A stretch of 64,000 nt of DNA, from assembly GCA_002238855.1 (NCBI GenBank), contig MPND01000001.1, positions 105,008 through 169,007 of the forward strand. Reading direction: 5' to 3'. A program made the position numbers and the translations under genes. Under the pieces are notes generated by a model. It saw only the letters and a program-made list of their open reading frames with translations. It did not search any database and had not been told where the DNA came from. Position 1 is the first letter of the stretch, and each line of letters starts with the position of its first letter. This stretch comes from SAR202 cluster bacterium bin90 (GTDB taxonomy: Bacteria; Chloroflexota; Dehalococcoidia; Lucifugimonadales; JADFKI01). Below are positions 29,889 to 40,263 of this stretch, in pieces.

Positions 29889-31655
29889 CTAGCAGCTTGG
29901 TCCTGGGACCGGGGCGCCGCAATCGAGCCAGACATCCTCAAACTTGTTGTTGCTGAAAATTTCCTGTGCAACCGTGTCCCAGTTATGCACATAATTCCAG
30001 CGGAACTTGTTCTGGTTCACAGCCGCGTAAGGTACGCTAGGTACCCACTCTTCCAGCATAATCTTGTGCATTTCGCCGAAGAGCTCGTCCCGTTCTGGGC
30101 CGGCCTGAAGCGTTCGAGCCTCATTCCACGCCGCCAGGTAGTTGGCGGGCGGATCCCAGCCTCCATTGCGACCACCTTTCTCGCTGTACATGATGTCAGC
30201 AAGAGGCACAACGCCAGCATAGCTGGGAGCGGTACCGCCTGTGGCTGCCTGGTAGCGGCGGCCCTCCACAGAGGCGATCATCGAAGTCCAGTCCTGCGGC
30301 GTGACTTTGACATCAACACCGATCTCCGCCATATCTGCCTGGATCAGTTCCGCGTGCGCTGTCCGCGCCGTGACAACAATGAGCTCGAACTCAGTGAGTC
30401 CGCCCTTTTCGGCGAAATCCTTCGCCATTGCTAGTTCCTCGTCTCGTCTCTCCGGCCTGTATCCCGGAACCGTGTCAACAATTTCCTGGCTCGACGGGAA
30501 AATGTAGCTGAACCAGCTTATTGGATAGTAGGGGTTTTCGTCGCCCTCTGACTCGATGATGCCCTGCTTATAGACCCCGTAGAACACCGCCCGCCGCGCA
30601 TCGATGTTATCGAAGGGCGGAATCTGGTTGTTGAGCTGGATGCTTGCAACGTCTACAAAGGGACCCCTATCGAAGGATGCTTCGTCCGGACCATCGCCCA
30701 ATGGCATACTCTCGTACTCTTTGTGATTAAGGTTGTTGGGCTTGGTCGCGTCGGCCTGCTTGGCTCGAAGAGCCGCAACTCGTGCCTGCTGCTCGGTAAT
30801 ATTGATCGACGTGACCCTGTCCAGGTACGGATATGGGCTACCGTCAGGGGCGTCCCTGAAGTAGTCAGCATTTTTCTCGGAGTCAACCGATATGCCGTCT
30901 TCCGCATCGGTTACCTTGTAAGGTCCTGTTCCTATCAGGTCCTGCCAGCGCGGAATTGTATTTTCGTTGGCTTCTAGTACATGCTGCGGAATCATGGCAT
31001 GCCACTGGTTGGCGGACTCCGCGATGAAGTCGCCAAACGGCGTTGTCAGATTGATGCGCAGTGTGTTGTCGTCAACCTTTTCCATGGTATCAATCAGGTT
31101 GAATGCGCCCACGCGCGGCTGAATGATACCCTCGGGCGGATTGCGCCAGCGGTCGATCGCATAAATGATGTGGTTGATATCAAATGCGGTGCCGTCATGC
31201 CACTGCGTCAGATCTTCATCGATCTTGTATGTGAACACGGTTGAATCGCCGTTGACTTCCCAGCTCTCGGCCATGTCGGGCCAGATCTCAATGCCGTCGC
31301 GCGGCGAGAATTGCAGCAGCCCACTGTACATTCGTCCGCCATAGTGGAAGAGCGAAATCCAAGTGCTCGTCTGCGAGAAGTCCCACTTAGGCGGGAACCC
31401 ATCATTAATAACGCGCAGGTGTCCACCGCGCATAGCCTCACCGGTCGCCATCGCCGCCGCTGCAGGAGCTGCCGGTACAGGCGTTGCGATTGCCGGGGGC
31501 ACGACTGTCGGCGGGAATGTCGCTGTGGCTGAAACCTGTGCGGGTGCGGCAGGCGTTATTGCCTCGGGCGCGCTCGAGCAGGCTAGCCCGGCAACCAACA
31601 GGACTGCTGCTATGATCCCCACCAAGGTGAATCTTCCGTGTGTACCAATTTGCAT
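29889..31655 (-). CDS. ABC transporter substrate-binding lipoprotein (paralog 1 of tandem set)
   Basis: Lipobox LVAGLAC; GGHLRVINDGFPPKWDFSQTSTWISLFHYGGRMYSGLLQFSPRDGIEIWPDMAESWEV; ends DCGAPVPGPSC. Confidence 0.9.
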   Translation of the reverse strand: MQIGTHGRFTLVGIIAAVLLVAGLACSSAPEAITPAAPAQVSATATFPPTVVPPAIATPVPAAPAAAAMATGEAMRGGHLRVINDGFPPKWDFSQTSTWISLFHYGGRMYSGLLQFSPRDGIEIWPDMAESWEVNGDSTVFTYKIDEDLTQWHDGTAFDINHIIYAIDRWRNPPEGIIQPRVGAFNLIDTMEKVDDNTLRINLTTPFGDFIAESANQWHAMIPQHVLEANENTIPRWQDLIGTGPYKVTDAEDGISVDSEKNADYFRDAPDGSPYPYLDRVTSINITEQQARVAALRAKQADATKPNNLNHKEYESMPLGDGPDEASFDRGPFVDVASIQLNNQIPPFDNIDARRAVFYGVYKQGIIESEGDENPYYPISWFSYIFPSSQEIVDTVPGYRPERRDEELAMAKDFAEKGGLTEFELIVVTARTAHAELIQADMAEIGVDVKVTPQDWTSMIASVEGRRYQAATGGTAPSYAGVVPLADIMYSEKGGRNGGWDPPANYLAAWNEARTLQAGPERDELFGEMHKIMLEEWVPSVPYAAVNQNKFRWNYVHNWDTVAQEIFSNNKFEDVWLDCGAPVPGPSC

Positions 31656-31753
31656 GTTTGCCAATTCCTCCCAATTATTGTTCTCTCTAGATTTATGACT
31701 CTGTGATCTTCAAATTGTTGCTGGCCCAACATTTCCTCGTTGAGCTTGCGGCC

Positions 31754-33520
31754 CTAGCACCCTGGCCCGGGGCTTGGAGCGTCGCAGTCAATCCACACAT
31801 CCTCGAACCTGTTATTGCTGAATATGTCCTGAGCAACTAGGTTCCAGTTATGCACGTAGTTCCAGTAGAACTTATTGTGGTTTGCCGCGTAATAGGGCAC
31901 AGTGGGCACCCACTCATTCATCATGATGTTAAACATCTCGTCGAAGAGCTCGCTCTGCTCGGGTCCCGGCTGCATCGTCCTCGCCGTGTTCCATGCGGCT
32001 TCCCAGTTGTCAGGCGGGTCCCAGCCACCATTGCGGCCTCCACCATCGCTATACATGATGTCCACGATCGGCACTATGCCAGCGTAGCTCGGAGCGGTTC
32101 CGCCTGATGCCGCCTGGTACCTGCGCCCCTCGACTGAAGCAATCATCGCTGTCCAGTCCTGAATGCGGATGTCTGCTGTGATGTCGCAGCACTCCAACAG
32201 GTCCTGGGCAAGCAACTCGGCATGCGCCGTGCGGAATGGCACGAATATCAGCTCGAACTCCGTCAGTCCAGCCTTCTCCGCGAACTCTCTCGCCATCGCC
32301 TGTTCTTCTTCCCGCTTGGCAGGGTCGTAGCCGGGGATCTTTGCTATCTCCGTATCCGAGGGATGGAGGTAGCTGAACCAGCTGATGGGGAACACAGGGT
32401 TCTCATCACCCTCAGAGTCGATGACTGCCTGCTTGTTGAATGCGTAGAAGATTGCCCTGCGGGCGTCTACGTTATCGAAAGGAGGCGCCTCGTTGTTAAG
32501 CTGGATGCTGGCAACGTCCGCGAATGGCCCCGCCAGGAATGTCGCCTCTCCGCCACTCTCTTCCACGATGTTCTTATAGTCCACGTGGCTCACACCCACG
32601 AAAGTCGGCTTCGTAGCGTCGCCCTTCTTAGTTCTGAGCGCGGCAAGGATTCCCTGCGGCTCGGCGATGACCACTGAGGTCACCTTGTCGAGATATGGAT
32701 ACGGGGTGCCGTCCGGATCCGAACGGAAGTAATTGGGATTTTTGTCCATTACGACAGAAATACCGTCTTCCGCGTCAATGATCTCGTATGGCCCGGTTCC
32801 AACTACATCCTGCCATCGAGGAATCGTACTCTCGTTAGCTTCAAGGATGTGCTTCGGTATAAACATATGCCACTGGTTTGCCGCCTCTGCTATGAAGTCG
32901 CCGAAAGGAGCTTGCAGCTTGATTTCCAGTGTGCTGTCGTCTATTGCCTCCATGGTGTCGATGAGCGAGAACGCACCAACTCGCGGCTGAATTATGCCCT
33001 CGGGAGGATTGCGCCACCTATCGATGGAGAAGATGATGTCCTCAACGGTAAACGGCGTCCCATCGTTCCATTCGGTAAGGTTCTCGTTAATGTGGAATAC
33101 ATAGGTCTGGTTGTTGTCCGTGACCTCCCACGAATCTGCCATGTCCGGCCATATCTCCACGCCGTCCTTGGGAGAGAACTGCAGCAAGCCGTTATACGCT
33201 CGCCCTCCGTAGTGGAATAGCGAAATCCAGGTGCTTGTCTGCGTGAAGTCCCATTTCGGAGGGAAGCCGTCATTCACAACAGTAAGATGCCCACCCATCT
33301 GAATGCCGCTGGACGGCATCGCCGCAGGTGCTTCAGGTGCCGCAGTTGGTGCGGCAATTGCCGGCGGTATAGGTGTCGGCGGGAATGTCGGCGTAGCAAC
33401 CGGCGCCTCAGCCGCGGGTGCCGCGGCCTCTTCCGGCGGTCCGCCGCACGCTAGAGCAAATGCCAGCGCCGCCGCCAGCAGACTCATAGACAAGAGTCGT
33501 CCAGTAAGGCTAAGTCGCAT
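31754..33520 (-). CDS. ABC transporter substrate-binding lipoprotein (paralog 2)
   Basis: Lipobox LAFALAC; GGHLTVVNDGFPPKWDFTQTSTWISLFHYGGRAYNGLLQFSPKDGVEIWPDMADSWEV; ends DCDAPSPGPGC. Confidence 0.9.
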   Translation of the reverse strand: MRLSLTGRLLSMSLLAAALAFALACGGPPEEAAAPAAEAPVATPTFPPTPIPPAIAAPTAAPEAPAAMPSSGIQMGGHLTVVNDGFPPKWDFTQTSTWISLFHYGGRAYNGLLQFSPKDGVEIWPDMADSWEVTDNNQTYVFHINENLTEWNDGTPFTVEDIIFSIDRWRNPPEGIIQPRVGAFSLIDTMEAIDDSTLEIKLQAPFGDFIAEAANQWHMFIPKHILEANESTIPRWQDVVGTGPYEIIDAEDGISVVMDKNPNYFRSDPDGTPYPYLDKVTSVVIAEPQGILAALRTKKGDATKPTFVGVSHVDYKNIVEESGGEATFLAGPFADVASIQLNNEAPPFDNVDARRAIFYAFNKQAVIDSEGDENPVFPISWFSYLHPSDTEIAKIPGYDPAKREEEQAMAREFAEKAGLTEFELIFVPFRTAHAELLAQDLLECCDITADIRIQDWTAMIASVEGRRYQAASGGTAPSYAGIVPIVDIMYSDGGGRNGGWDPPDNWEAAWNTARTMQPGPEQSELFDEMFNIMMNEWVPTVPYYAANHNKFYWNYVHNWNLVAQDIFSNNRFEDVWIDCDAPSPGPGC

Positions 33521-33605
33521 GCTACTAAACCTCCCCAAAACTCTAAATTGGTCCTATGGCCAATCTATAAACTGGCCGACGATAATGTTGTAATTCACGG
33601 TACTT

Positions 33606-35381
33606 CTAGCATCCCGGTCCCGGACTTGGAGCATTGCAGTCAATCCACACATCCTCAAACTTGTTGTTGCTGAAGATGTCCTGGGCGACGAGCTGCCAGT
33701 TATGCACGTAGTTCCAGTGGAACTTGTTGTGGTTGTTCGCATACACCGGTACCATCGGCACCCACTCTTCGAGCATAATCCTGTGCATCTCGTCGAATAA
33801 AGCGTCCTGATCGGCACCCGGTTGCTGGGTTCGTGCCTTGTTCCAAGCGGCCTCCCACTCGTCGGGCGGGTCCCAGCCTCCGTTACGTCCTCCGCCTTCG
33901 CTGTACATGATGTCGATGATAGGAACCGTCCCGGCATAGCTTGGCGCCGTTCCGCCGATAGCGGCTTCATACCGTCGGCCTTCAACCGCCGCGATCATCG
34001 CCGTCCAGTCCTGAATTACGATGTTAACCTGCACATCGCAGCACTCCAGCAGGTCCTGCTGCAACTGCTCGGCGTGCGCCACCCTGGTCGGTATCCATAT
34101 CAGGTCGAATTCCGTCAGACCGGCGCTCTCAGCGAACTCACGCGCCATCGCAACTTCTTCGTCCCTCTTAGCAGGGTTGTAGCCCGGAAGCTCGGCAATC
34201 TCTGCCGGGGAAGGATGGAGATAACTGAACCAGCTAATTGGGAAAATCGGGTTCTCCGCGCCGTCAATCTCGATGATGCGGTTCTTATTGAATCCGTACA
34301 TTATCGCTCTTCGAGCATCAATATTGTCGAATGGCGGCGCCTCGTTGTTGAGCTGAACGCTGTCAACGGTAGCAAATGCCTCAGCCAGGAAGGTACCATC
34401 GCCCTCTTCTGCCATCTGTTTGTACTCGAGATGGCTCACACCCACCCAGTTGGGCTTCGTTGCGCTCGCCCTCTTCGCATTCAGGGCAGCGATAATTGCT
34501 TGCGGCTCGGCGATGACTACTGAGGTTACCTTGTCCAGATATGGATAGGGGTTCCCGTCAGGGTCGGAGCGGAAATAGTTCGCATCCTTTTCCATCTCGA
34601 CGGATATGCCGTCTTCCGCGTCCACAATCTTGTACGGCCCGGTGCCTACTAGCTGCTCGAAACTCGTGATCGTGTTGTCATTGGCTTCGAGGATGTGCCT
34701 CGGAATGAACATATGCCACTGGTTGGCAGCTTCCGCTATGAAGTCGCCGAATGGCTCCTTTAGCTTGATCTCCAGCGTACGGTCGTCCACCACTTCCATT
34801 GTGTCGATCAGATTAAACGCGCCAACACGCGGCTGAATGATCCCCTCAGGCGGGTCACGCCAGCGGTCTATGGCATATACCACATCGTCAAGCGTAAACG
34901 GCTCGCCGTCGTGATACTCTGTTAGGTTCTCGTTGATGTGGAATACGTAGGTCTGGTTATTGTCCATAACCTCCCACGAATCTGCCATGTCCGGCCAAAT
35001 TTCCACTCCATCCCTGGGGGAGAACTGCAGCAGGCCACTGTACGCCCTGCCACCATAGTGGAACAGGGAAATCCATGTGCTAGTCTGAGTGAAGTCCCAC
35101 TTCGGCGGGAAACCGTCATTCAGCACGCGCAGATGTCCACCCGTCTGAATGCCATCCGATGACATAGCTGCGGGGGCTGCAGCAGCTGCGGCAGGTGCTG
35201 CCGTCGGCTGCGCTATCGCGGGCGGAATGGGTGTCGGCGGGAATGTCGGGGTCGCTACTGGCTGCGCTGGTGCCGCCGCGTCACCATCATCAGGTGCGCT
35301 ACCGCACGCCAAGGCGAAGGCCACAATTACCAGCAAAGCCAGACCAATACAGAAGAGTCGGATTCTTAGCCCTTTTTGCAT
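33606..35381 (-). CDS. ABC transporter substrate-binding lipoprotein (paralog 3)
   Basis: Lipobox VAFALAC; GGHLRVLNDGFPPKWDFTQTSTWISLFHYGGRAYSGLLQFSPRDGVEIWPDMADSWEV; ends DCNAPSPGPGC. Start MQKGLRIRL at 35381 with upstream AAGGAGG. Confidence 0.9.
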   Translation of the reverse strand: MQKGLRIRLFCIGLALLVIVAFALACGSAPDDGDAAAPAQPVATPTFPPTPIPPAIAQPTAAPAAAAAAPAAMSSDGIQTGGHLRVLNDGFPPKWDFTQTSTWISLFHYGGRAYSGLLQFSPRDGVEIWPDMADSWEVMDNNQTYVFHINENLTEYHDGEPFTLDDVVYAIDRWRDPPEGIIQPRVGAFNLIDTMEVVDDRTLEIKLKEPFGDFIAEAANQWHMFIPRHILEANDNTITSFEQLVGTGPYKIVDAEDGISVEMEKDANYFRSDPDGNPYPYLDKVTSVVIAEPQAIIAALNAKRASATKPNWVGVSHLEYKQMAEEGDGTFLAEAFATVDSVQLNNEAPPFDNIDARRAIMYGFNKNRIIEIDGAENPIFPISWFSYLHPSPAEIAELPGYNPAKRDEEVAMAREFAESAGLTEFDLIWIPTRVAHAEQLQQDLLECCDVQVNIVIQDWTAMIAAVEGRRYEAAIGGTAPSYAGTVPIIDIMYSEGGGRNGGWDPPDEWEAAWNKARTQQPGADQDALFDEMHRIMLEEWVPMVPVYANNHNKFHWNYVHNWQLVAQDIFSNNKFEDVWIDCNAPSPGPGC

Positions 35382-35658
35382 ATTTGGTGCGCCCTCCTTA
35401 TGCCGTAATGCCTGAAAAACTATTCTTTCCAATCGCATGAAACTCCCCATGCAGCCCGTAATATTAGGTGCCTGTGCATTGTGGGAGCGACGAAGAATTC
35501 GGCGTGGGGAATTTAAGCCGAGGCTTTGCTGAACTTATAATTGATATTAGTTTGATTGTCAACCCTGACACGGGCTAATCTGTGAAACTATTAACAAATT
35601 GATGCCGACAGGGTTGCGGGGTTCCGCTCGCATGCCAATTCACGACGTCGAGCTTCTC

Positions 35659-36651
35659 TTACAACTGCCGCAACCTCGGGTCCCAGCGATCACGCAACCA
35701 GTCGCCGATGAAGTTGAACGCCAGCACCGTCAGGAATATCGCCATTCCTGGGAAGAACGCCACCCACCACGCCGAGCTGAGATAGTCCCGCCCGTCCGCA
35801 ACCATCGAACCCCATGTCGGCGTCGGTGGCGGTACACCCGCGCCGAGGAAGCTGAGTATGGACTCAGCCAGAATTATGCTGCCAACCTGAAGCGTGGTCG
35901 CAACCACGATCGTGTTCATGACTCCCGGAAGTATGTGGCGGTACATGATGCGGAGTGTTGAAGCGCCCGCGATCTGCGCCAACGAAACATAGTCTAGGGA
36001 CTTTAGCTGAAGCGTCTGCCCGCGCACAAGGCGCACGATTCCCGGCCAGCTCGCCAGTGCGAGAACCAGCACAATGACATCCCCGTTGATGAACACTCTC
36101 TGGCCAAGCACAGTAACGATGATCAGTGCGAGTAGCAGGTAGGGAATCGCAGTCGCAATGTCCGTCAGGCGCATGATCATTTCGTCGAGAATTCCGCCGA
36201 AGTATCCGGCAGAAAGACCCAGAATCGTGCCGACGAGTGTTCCAACAATGATTGCGACTGCCGCGAGCACCAGTGAAACCCGTGCGCCGTAGATGATGCG
36301 TGTAAGCAGGCCACGCCCAAGAGGGTCCGCCCCCAGAATGTAGAAATTCTCGCCCGTCTGCTGGCATCTGTCCAGCCACGGGACCTCAGGAACTTCATTG
36401 TTGTTGATAGGATGCTGCTTTGTTCCACACTCCGCATACCAGAAGGGTGCGTCCGTCTTTGCGCGGAGGTCCTGCTTTATGGGATCGTGCGGAGCCACCC
36501 ACGGCGCGAAGACGGCGGAAACGACCAGCGTTGCGATGATGAAAATCGGAAACACCGGCCAGCGGCGCAGTACATACAGGACCTTACTGAGCGGGGTCTG
36601 CTGAGTTGCCCGCTCGATGCTTTCCAGGTTTGCCGCCAATGCTTGTGCCAT
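35659..36651 (-). CDS. ABC transporter permease, DppC-type
   Basis: ILGADPLGRGLLTRIIYGARVSLVLA, QIAGASTLRIMYRHILPGVMNTIVV, GVPPPTPTWGSMVADGRDYL. Confidence 0.92.
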   Translation of the reverse strand: MAQALAANLESIERATQQTPLSKVLYVLRRWPVFPIFIIATLVVSAVFAPWVAPHDPIKQDLRAKTDAPFWYAECGTKQHPINNNEVPEVPWLDRCQQTGENFYILGADPLGRGLLTRIIYGARVSLVLAAVAIIVGTLVGTILGLSAGYFGGILDEMIMRLTDIATAIPYLLLALIIVTVLGQRVFINGDVIVLVLALASWPGIVRLVRGQTLQLKSLDYVSLAQIAGASTLRIMYRHILPGVMNTIVVATTLQVGSIILAESILSFLGAGVPPPTPTWGSMVADGRDYLSSAWWVAFFPGMAIFLTVLAFNFIGDWLRDRWDPRLRQL

Positions 36652-36669
36652 TGTTACACCGATTCTATG

Positions 36670-37614
36670 TTAGGAGTACCGAATTCTAGGGTCGATGAAT
36701 GCGTAAAGTATGTCAACAACGAAAACTGTGAGCACATACAGGATGGTGAACATCATCACTGCCGTAGTCATCACGGGGAAGTCATTGTTGATGATTGCCT
36801 GCACCGTCATCCAACCCAGCCCTGGCCAGGCGAACACCGTCTCTGTTACGACCGTGCCCGCGATGAAGCCCGCCATGATAATCGCCGAAAATGTCAGCGG
36901 CGGAATGAGCGCATTTTTGAGAGCGTGCTTCCAGATCAGTGTAGAGTTGCCCACACCCTTAGCGCGCGCCAACTTCACGAACTCCGAGTCAAGCACCTCC
37001 AGCATGGAGGATCGCACCAGGCGCATCAGCCCAGCGGACGCAAGCCACCCTAAAGTTACCGCTGGAAGCACGAAATAGCTAATACGCCTCGTGAGCGCTT
37101 CGCCATCGTCGCCACGCGTTCCGGACGGCAGCCATTCAAGCTGCACTGCAAATATCAATATGAGCATTATGCCCAGCCAGAATGGCGGCAGCGCCTGCCC
37201 GAACACCGCGAAGGTTCTGCCTATCAGATCCCACAGCGAGCCCCTCTTCACAGCGGAAAGCACTCCCAGTGGCACCCCGGTGATCAGCACAAACACCCAC
37301 GCGGCAAACCCCAGTTGCAGACTCGCCGGCGCGAAGATCCGCAGCATCTCCGTGGACTCATACCCCGATTTCAGCGACTTGCCAAAGTCCCCGGTCATCG
37401 CCTTGCCAAGCCAGATGAAATACTGGATCGGCAGAGGCTTGTCCAGACCGAACTCCTTGCCCCAGGCATCCCACTGCTCCTGTGTCGTATATCCCGAAGC
37501 GAGGAACAAATAGCGTGGGTCTCCCTGCAACCGCGACATGCTGAACACGATCAGCGTCGCCGCAATTACCGAAAGGATCATGAAAATTAGCCTGCGAAGC
37601 ACGAAAGTCTTCAT
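36670..37614 (-). CDS. ABC transporter permease, DppB-type
   Basis: FVLRRLIFMILSVIAATLIVFSMSRLQGDP, RSSMLEVLDSEFVKLARAKGVGNS, VTETVFAWPGLG. Confidence 0.92.
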   Translation of the reverse strand: MKTFVLRRLIFMILSVIAATLIVFSMSRLQGDPRYLFLASGYTTQEQWDAWGKEFGLDKPLPIQYFIWLGKAMTGDFGKSLKSGYESTEMLRIFAPASLQLGFAAWVFVLITGVPLGVLSAVKRGSLWDLIGRTFAVFGQALPPFWLGIMLILIFAVQLEWLPSGTRGDDGEALTRRISYFVLPAVTLGWLASAGLMRLVRSSMLEVLDSEFVKLARAKGVGNSTLIWKHALKNALIPPLTFSAIIMAGFIAGTVVTETVFAWPGLGWMTVQAIINNDFPVMTTAVMMFTILYVLTVFVVDILYAFIDPRIRYS

Positions 37615-37762
37615 GTCAGGTTCCGTTTTTCCTTACCATTGGCTCGCCGGAAGTCGAAAGGCCCCGCCTACATGCACCGTGCTCTTTGGGCATTGAACTG
37701 GAATGCTTGACTTCCGTCAGTGGAACAATTCAAGAGTTTGCCAGAGTTGCAAAAATGAAAAT

Positions 37763-37793
37763 AGCGCCCACTCGATTTACCCGAGTGGGCGCT
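37763..37793 (-). terminator. Rho-independent terminator of the 37.8-39.8 kb substrate-binding protein gene
   Basis: Perfect 12-bp stem AGCGCCCACTCG/CGAGTGGGCGCT, 7-nt loop; minus strand continues ATTTTCATTTTTGC. Confidence 0.9.
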
Positions 37794-37806
37794 CATTGCT
37801 ACTGGT

Positions 37807-39831
37807 TTACTGCGGAGGCTGGTACACGACGGTTTCAAAGCTGTTGGTCAAGCGCCAGGGCTTGAGCTCCCAGCTCTGTATGGTGTCGGGATTCATGCCA
37901 ATCAGAGTCGGCACTTCCACGATGCCCGTGCCCGTCTTCAGGTCAAACCAGCGGTCTTGGATCGTCTCGCGCGTCGCAAGGTTCTCGGGCGTGCCCTTCT
38001 CCTGAATGCGCGTTATGTCGAAGTCGTTGTAGAAGTTGTTGTCTTCGATCCCCGCGTTATAGCCACCCGCCGACGCGATTGGCCACAGGCAGCACACCGG
38101 GATCGTTCCCCCGGCTTCCTTCGCCTGGGCGCTGTTCGGGCCCCAGCTTGTCTGCCAAATGGAATTGATCTGGCGTCCGACCATTGTCGGTCGGCGCGAC
38201 GAATATGCAGTGTTGTCGATGTACGGCTTCAGCCCAAGATGCGTTTCCCACATACCTACGACAGCCTGGCAAACCTCGATGGATGTGCCGTTACCGGCCG
38301 GGCAGTAGTACTCGAACTCGAAGCCAGGCTCCACGCCAGACTCGGCAAGCTTCTGCTTTGCTATCTCCGGGTCGAAATGCGCTGCCCACTTGTCCTTATA
38401 CTCGGGATGGGACTGGTGGAAGGCGATGCCTCCGCCGTGACCTGTGCCGAAGATTGCTCCGCCGTAGCCGGAAACGATCGTCTCGCCTATCAGGTCGCGG
38501 TCGATTGCGTAAATCAGAGCCTCACGGAAAGCCTTGGCCTTCAGCATGTGCTCAGTCTCGTATGAGAACCTGTCGGTATCTTTGTAGTCGAAGCCGGTGG
38601 CGTTGCAGCCCGCGCCAAGCTCATCCGTATTCGTGCGGTCCGCGTCCGCGCACTCGATGCGCGGGTCGCCAATCCAGGGGTGATCCACATCAGGCGTAAA
38701 GCCCTCGCGAAGTTCGACCGGGTCGCCCGTCTGCGGATCCTTGAACGACCAGTAGTTGCCCGCCATATATATGAACTGACCAAGAATCTGGTTCAGCCCG
38801 TCGTGGAACTTGAAGCCCTCGCTCTGCAAATCCGCAACATCCTGGATAGACACCATCGAGATGTCCGCCTGCCCCGTCTGGAGCAGGGCGGTGCGCTGTG
38901 CAGCCTCACTGGCCTGCCTCAGCTTCAGGAACGCGAAGTTCGGATTGCTGTTCCAGTGGTCAACGCGAGATGTCGCTTCGATCAGCTCGTTCGGCCGCCA
39001 TTCCTGTACAAAGAACGGGCCCGTTCCATGTGGCGTCGTCAGAATGTCGTCGCCAATCTCGTCGTACAGCGTCTTCGACACTACGCCGATCGCGTCGCCG
39101 CACATGCTGCTGATGCCTGCGCCGCCGCCGTTCAGCCAGTCGGCGATGTAGTTGCGGAAATGTCCCTTCAGCGTGTACTTGTCGGTAGCTTCCCAGAGCT
39201 TGAACCAGTCGCCGGCTTCACCCGCATTGGAGTGAGTAGCCGCCGGGTTGTTGGAGCCTGCGTCATTGAACGACCATGCTGCGTCCTCTGCTGTAAACTC
39301 CGAGTGCCTGCCATCTGCGACATAGAAGTCAACGCCCTGTCGCAGGCTCACTGTAACAGTGCCCTGGTTCTCGGGATCGTCGAAGTTAGGTGGCAGATCG
39401 TACTCCCAGCTTAACGCCAGCATCGGCGCTTCGCAGGTCTCGTCGGACACCTTGCCCTTGCCTGCGTCACCGGCCGTGTTTGCCTCCCAGGTCACTAGCA
39501 GCTCCTGAAAGCCGTAGTAATAGTTCATCATGTTGTCTGGCCAGGTCGCCTTCTCATTCCTATATAGGGGAGAGCCGACATTGTCGAGAACTACGGTTAG
39601 CGTTGCGCCCTCTCCGCTTGTTGCAGCGGGAACTGCTTGCGCGGGCACTGCAGTTGCGGCGGGAGCCGGCGCTGCCTGGGCTGGTGCCGCAGGTGCGGGA
39701 GCAGCAGGTGCCGGAGCGGCTGGTGCTGCCGTCTCTTCCGGCGCGCCGCCGCACGCGATTGCCGCAAATGCGATTATCGCTGCCAACGGCAAAAGCCACA
39801 GAAACCTTCCCTTCTTGCCAAATTTACTCAT
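37807..39831 (-). CDS. ABC transporter substrate-binding lipoprotein, family 5 (divergent from the tandem triplet)
   Basis: Lipobox FAAIAC; Ala/Pro-rich tether; VTVSLRQGVDFYVADGRHSEFTAEDAAWSFND; start MSKFGKKGRF at 39831 with GGAGGGA upstream. Confidence 0.88.
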   Translation of the reverse strand: MSKFGKKGRFLWLLPLAAIIAFAAIACGGAPEETAAPAAPAPAAPAPAAPAQAAPAPAATAVPAQAVPAATSGEGATLTVVLDNVGSPLYRNEKATWPDNMMNYYYGFQELLVTWEANTAGDAGKGKVSDETCEAPMLALSWEYDLPPNFDDPENQGTVTVSLRQGVDFYVADGRHSEFTAEDAAWSFNDAGSNNPAATHSNAGEAGDWFKLWEATDKYTLKGHFRNYIADWLNGGGAGISSMCGDAIGVVSKTLYDEIGDDILTTPHGTGPFFVQEWRPNELIEATSRVDHWNSNPNFAFLKLRQASEAAQRTALLQTGQADISMVSIQDVADLQSEGFKFHDGLNQILGQFIYMAGNYWSFKDPQTGDPVELREGFTPDVDHPWIGDPRIECADADRTNTDELGAGCNATGFDYKDTDRFSYETEHMLKAKAFREALIYAIDRDLIGETIVSGYGGAIFGTGHGGGIAFHQSHPEYKDKWAAHFDPEIAKQKLAESGVEPGFEFEYYCPAGNGTSIEVCQAVVGMWETHLGLKPYIDNTAYSSRRPTMVGRQINSIWQTSWGPNSAQAKEAGGTIPVCCLWPIASAGGYNAGIEDNNFYNDFDITRIQEKGTPENLATRETIQDRWFDLKTGTGIVEVPTLIGMNPDTIQSWELKPWRLTNSFETVVYQPPQ
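39625..39745 (-). repeat. Short degenerate repeats encoding an Ala/Pro tether
   Basis: Encodes ETAAPAAPAPAAPAPAAPAQAAPAPAATAVPAQAVPAA directly after the lipobox region. Confidence 0.7.
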
Positions 39832-40263
39832 TCTCGTCCCTCCTGTTACATTCAATCTGATACCGATACTTACCGTCTCATTTCCTCGTTTGTCGCTGCA
39901 ACTCCGCTTGGCGGATGAAATTCAGTTTCGGCGACTTAGACTGCAAGTGGGCGCAATCCTAAACGAACCGAAATCGCAAGTCAATCTCATTTCACAATCC
40001 GCCATCCTACGGCGCCCTCCGATTGTGAACGATTGCACCAACTATTCCTGCCCGTCATATTAGGCGATTATGATTAGCAAAGTCAAGAATCTGCGACGGT
40101 GTCCGCTCATTTCCGTGCCGTCCCTGCAACTCGCAGCCATTCCTGTTGTGCGCCTTGACGGTCTGATGTAAAATGCACTGTAAGTTTATTCACAATTTGG
40201 TACGCTTCTGGCACATGTCAGACACAGTAGAATACGCACTTCTATTATAAGGAGGGAGCGAGA

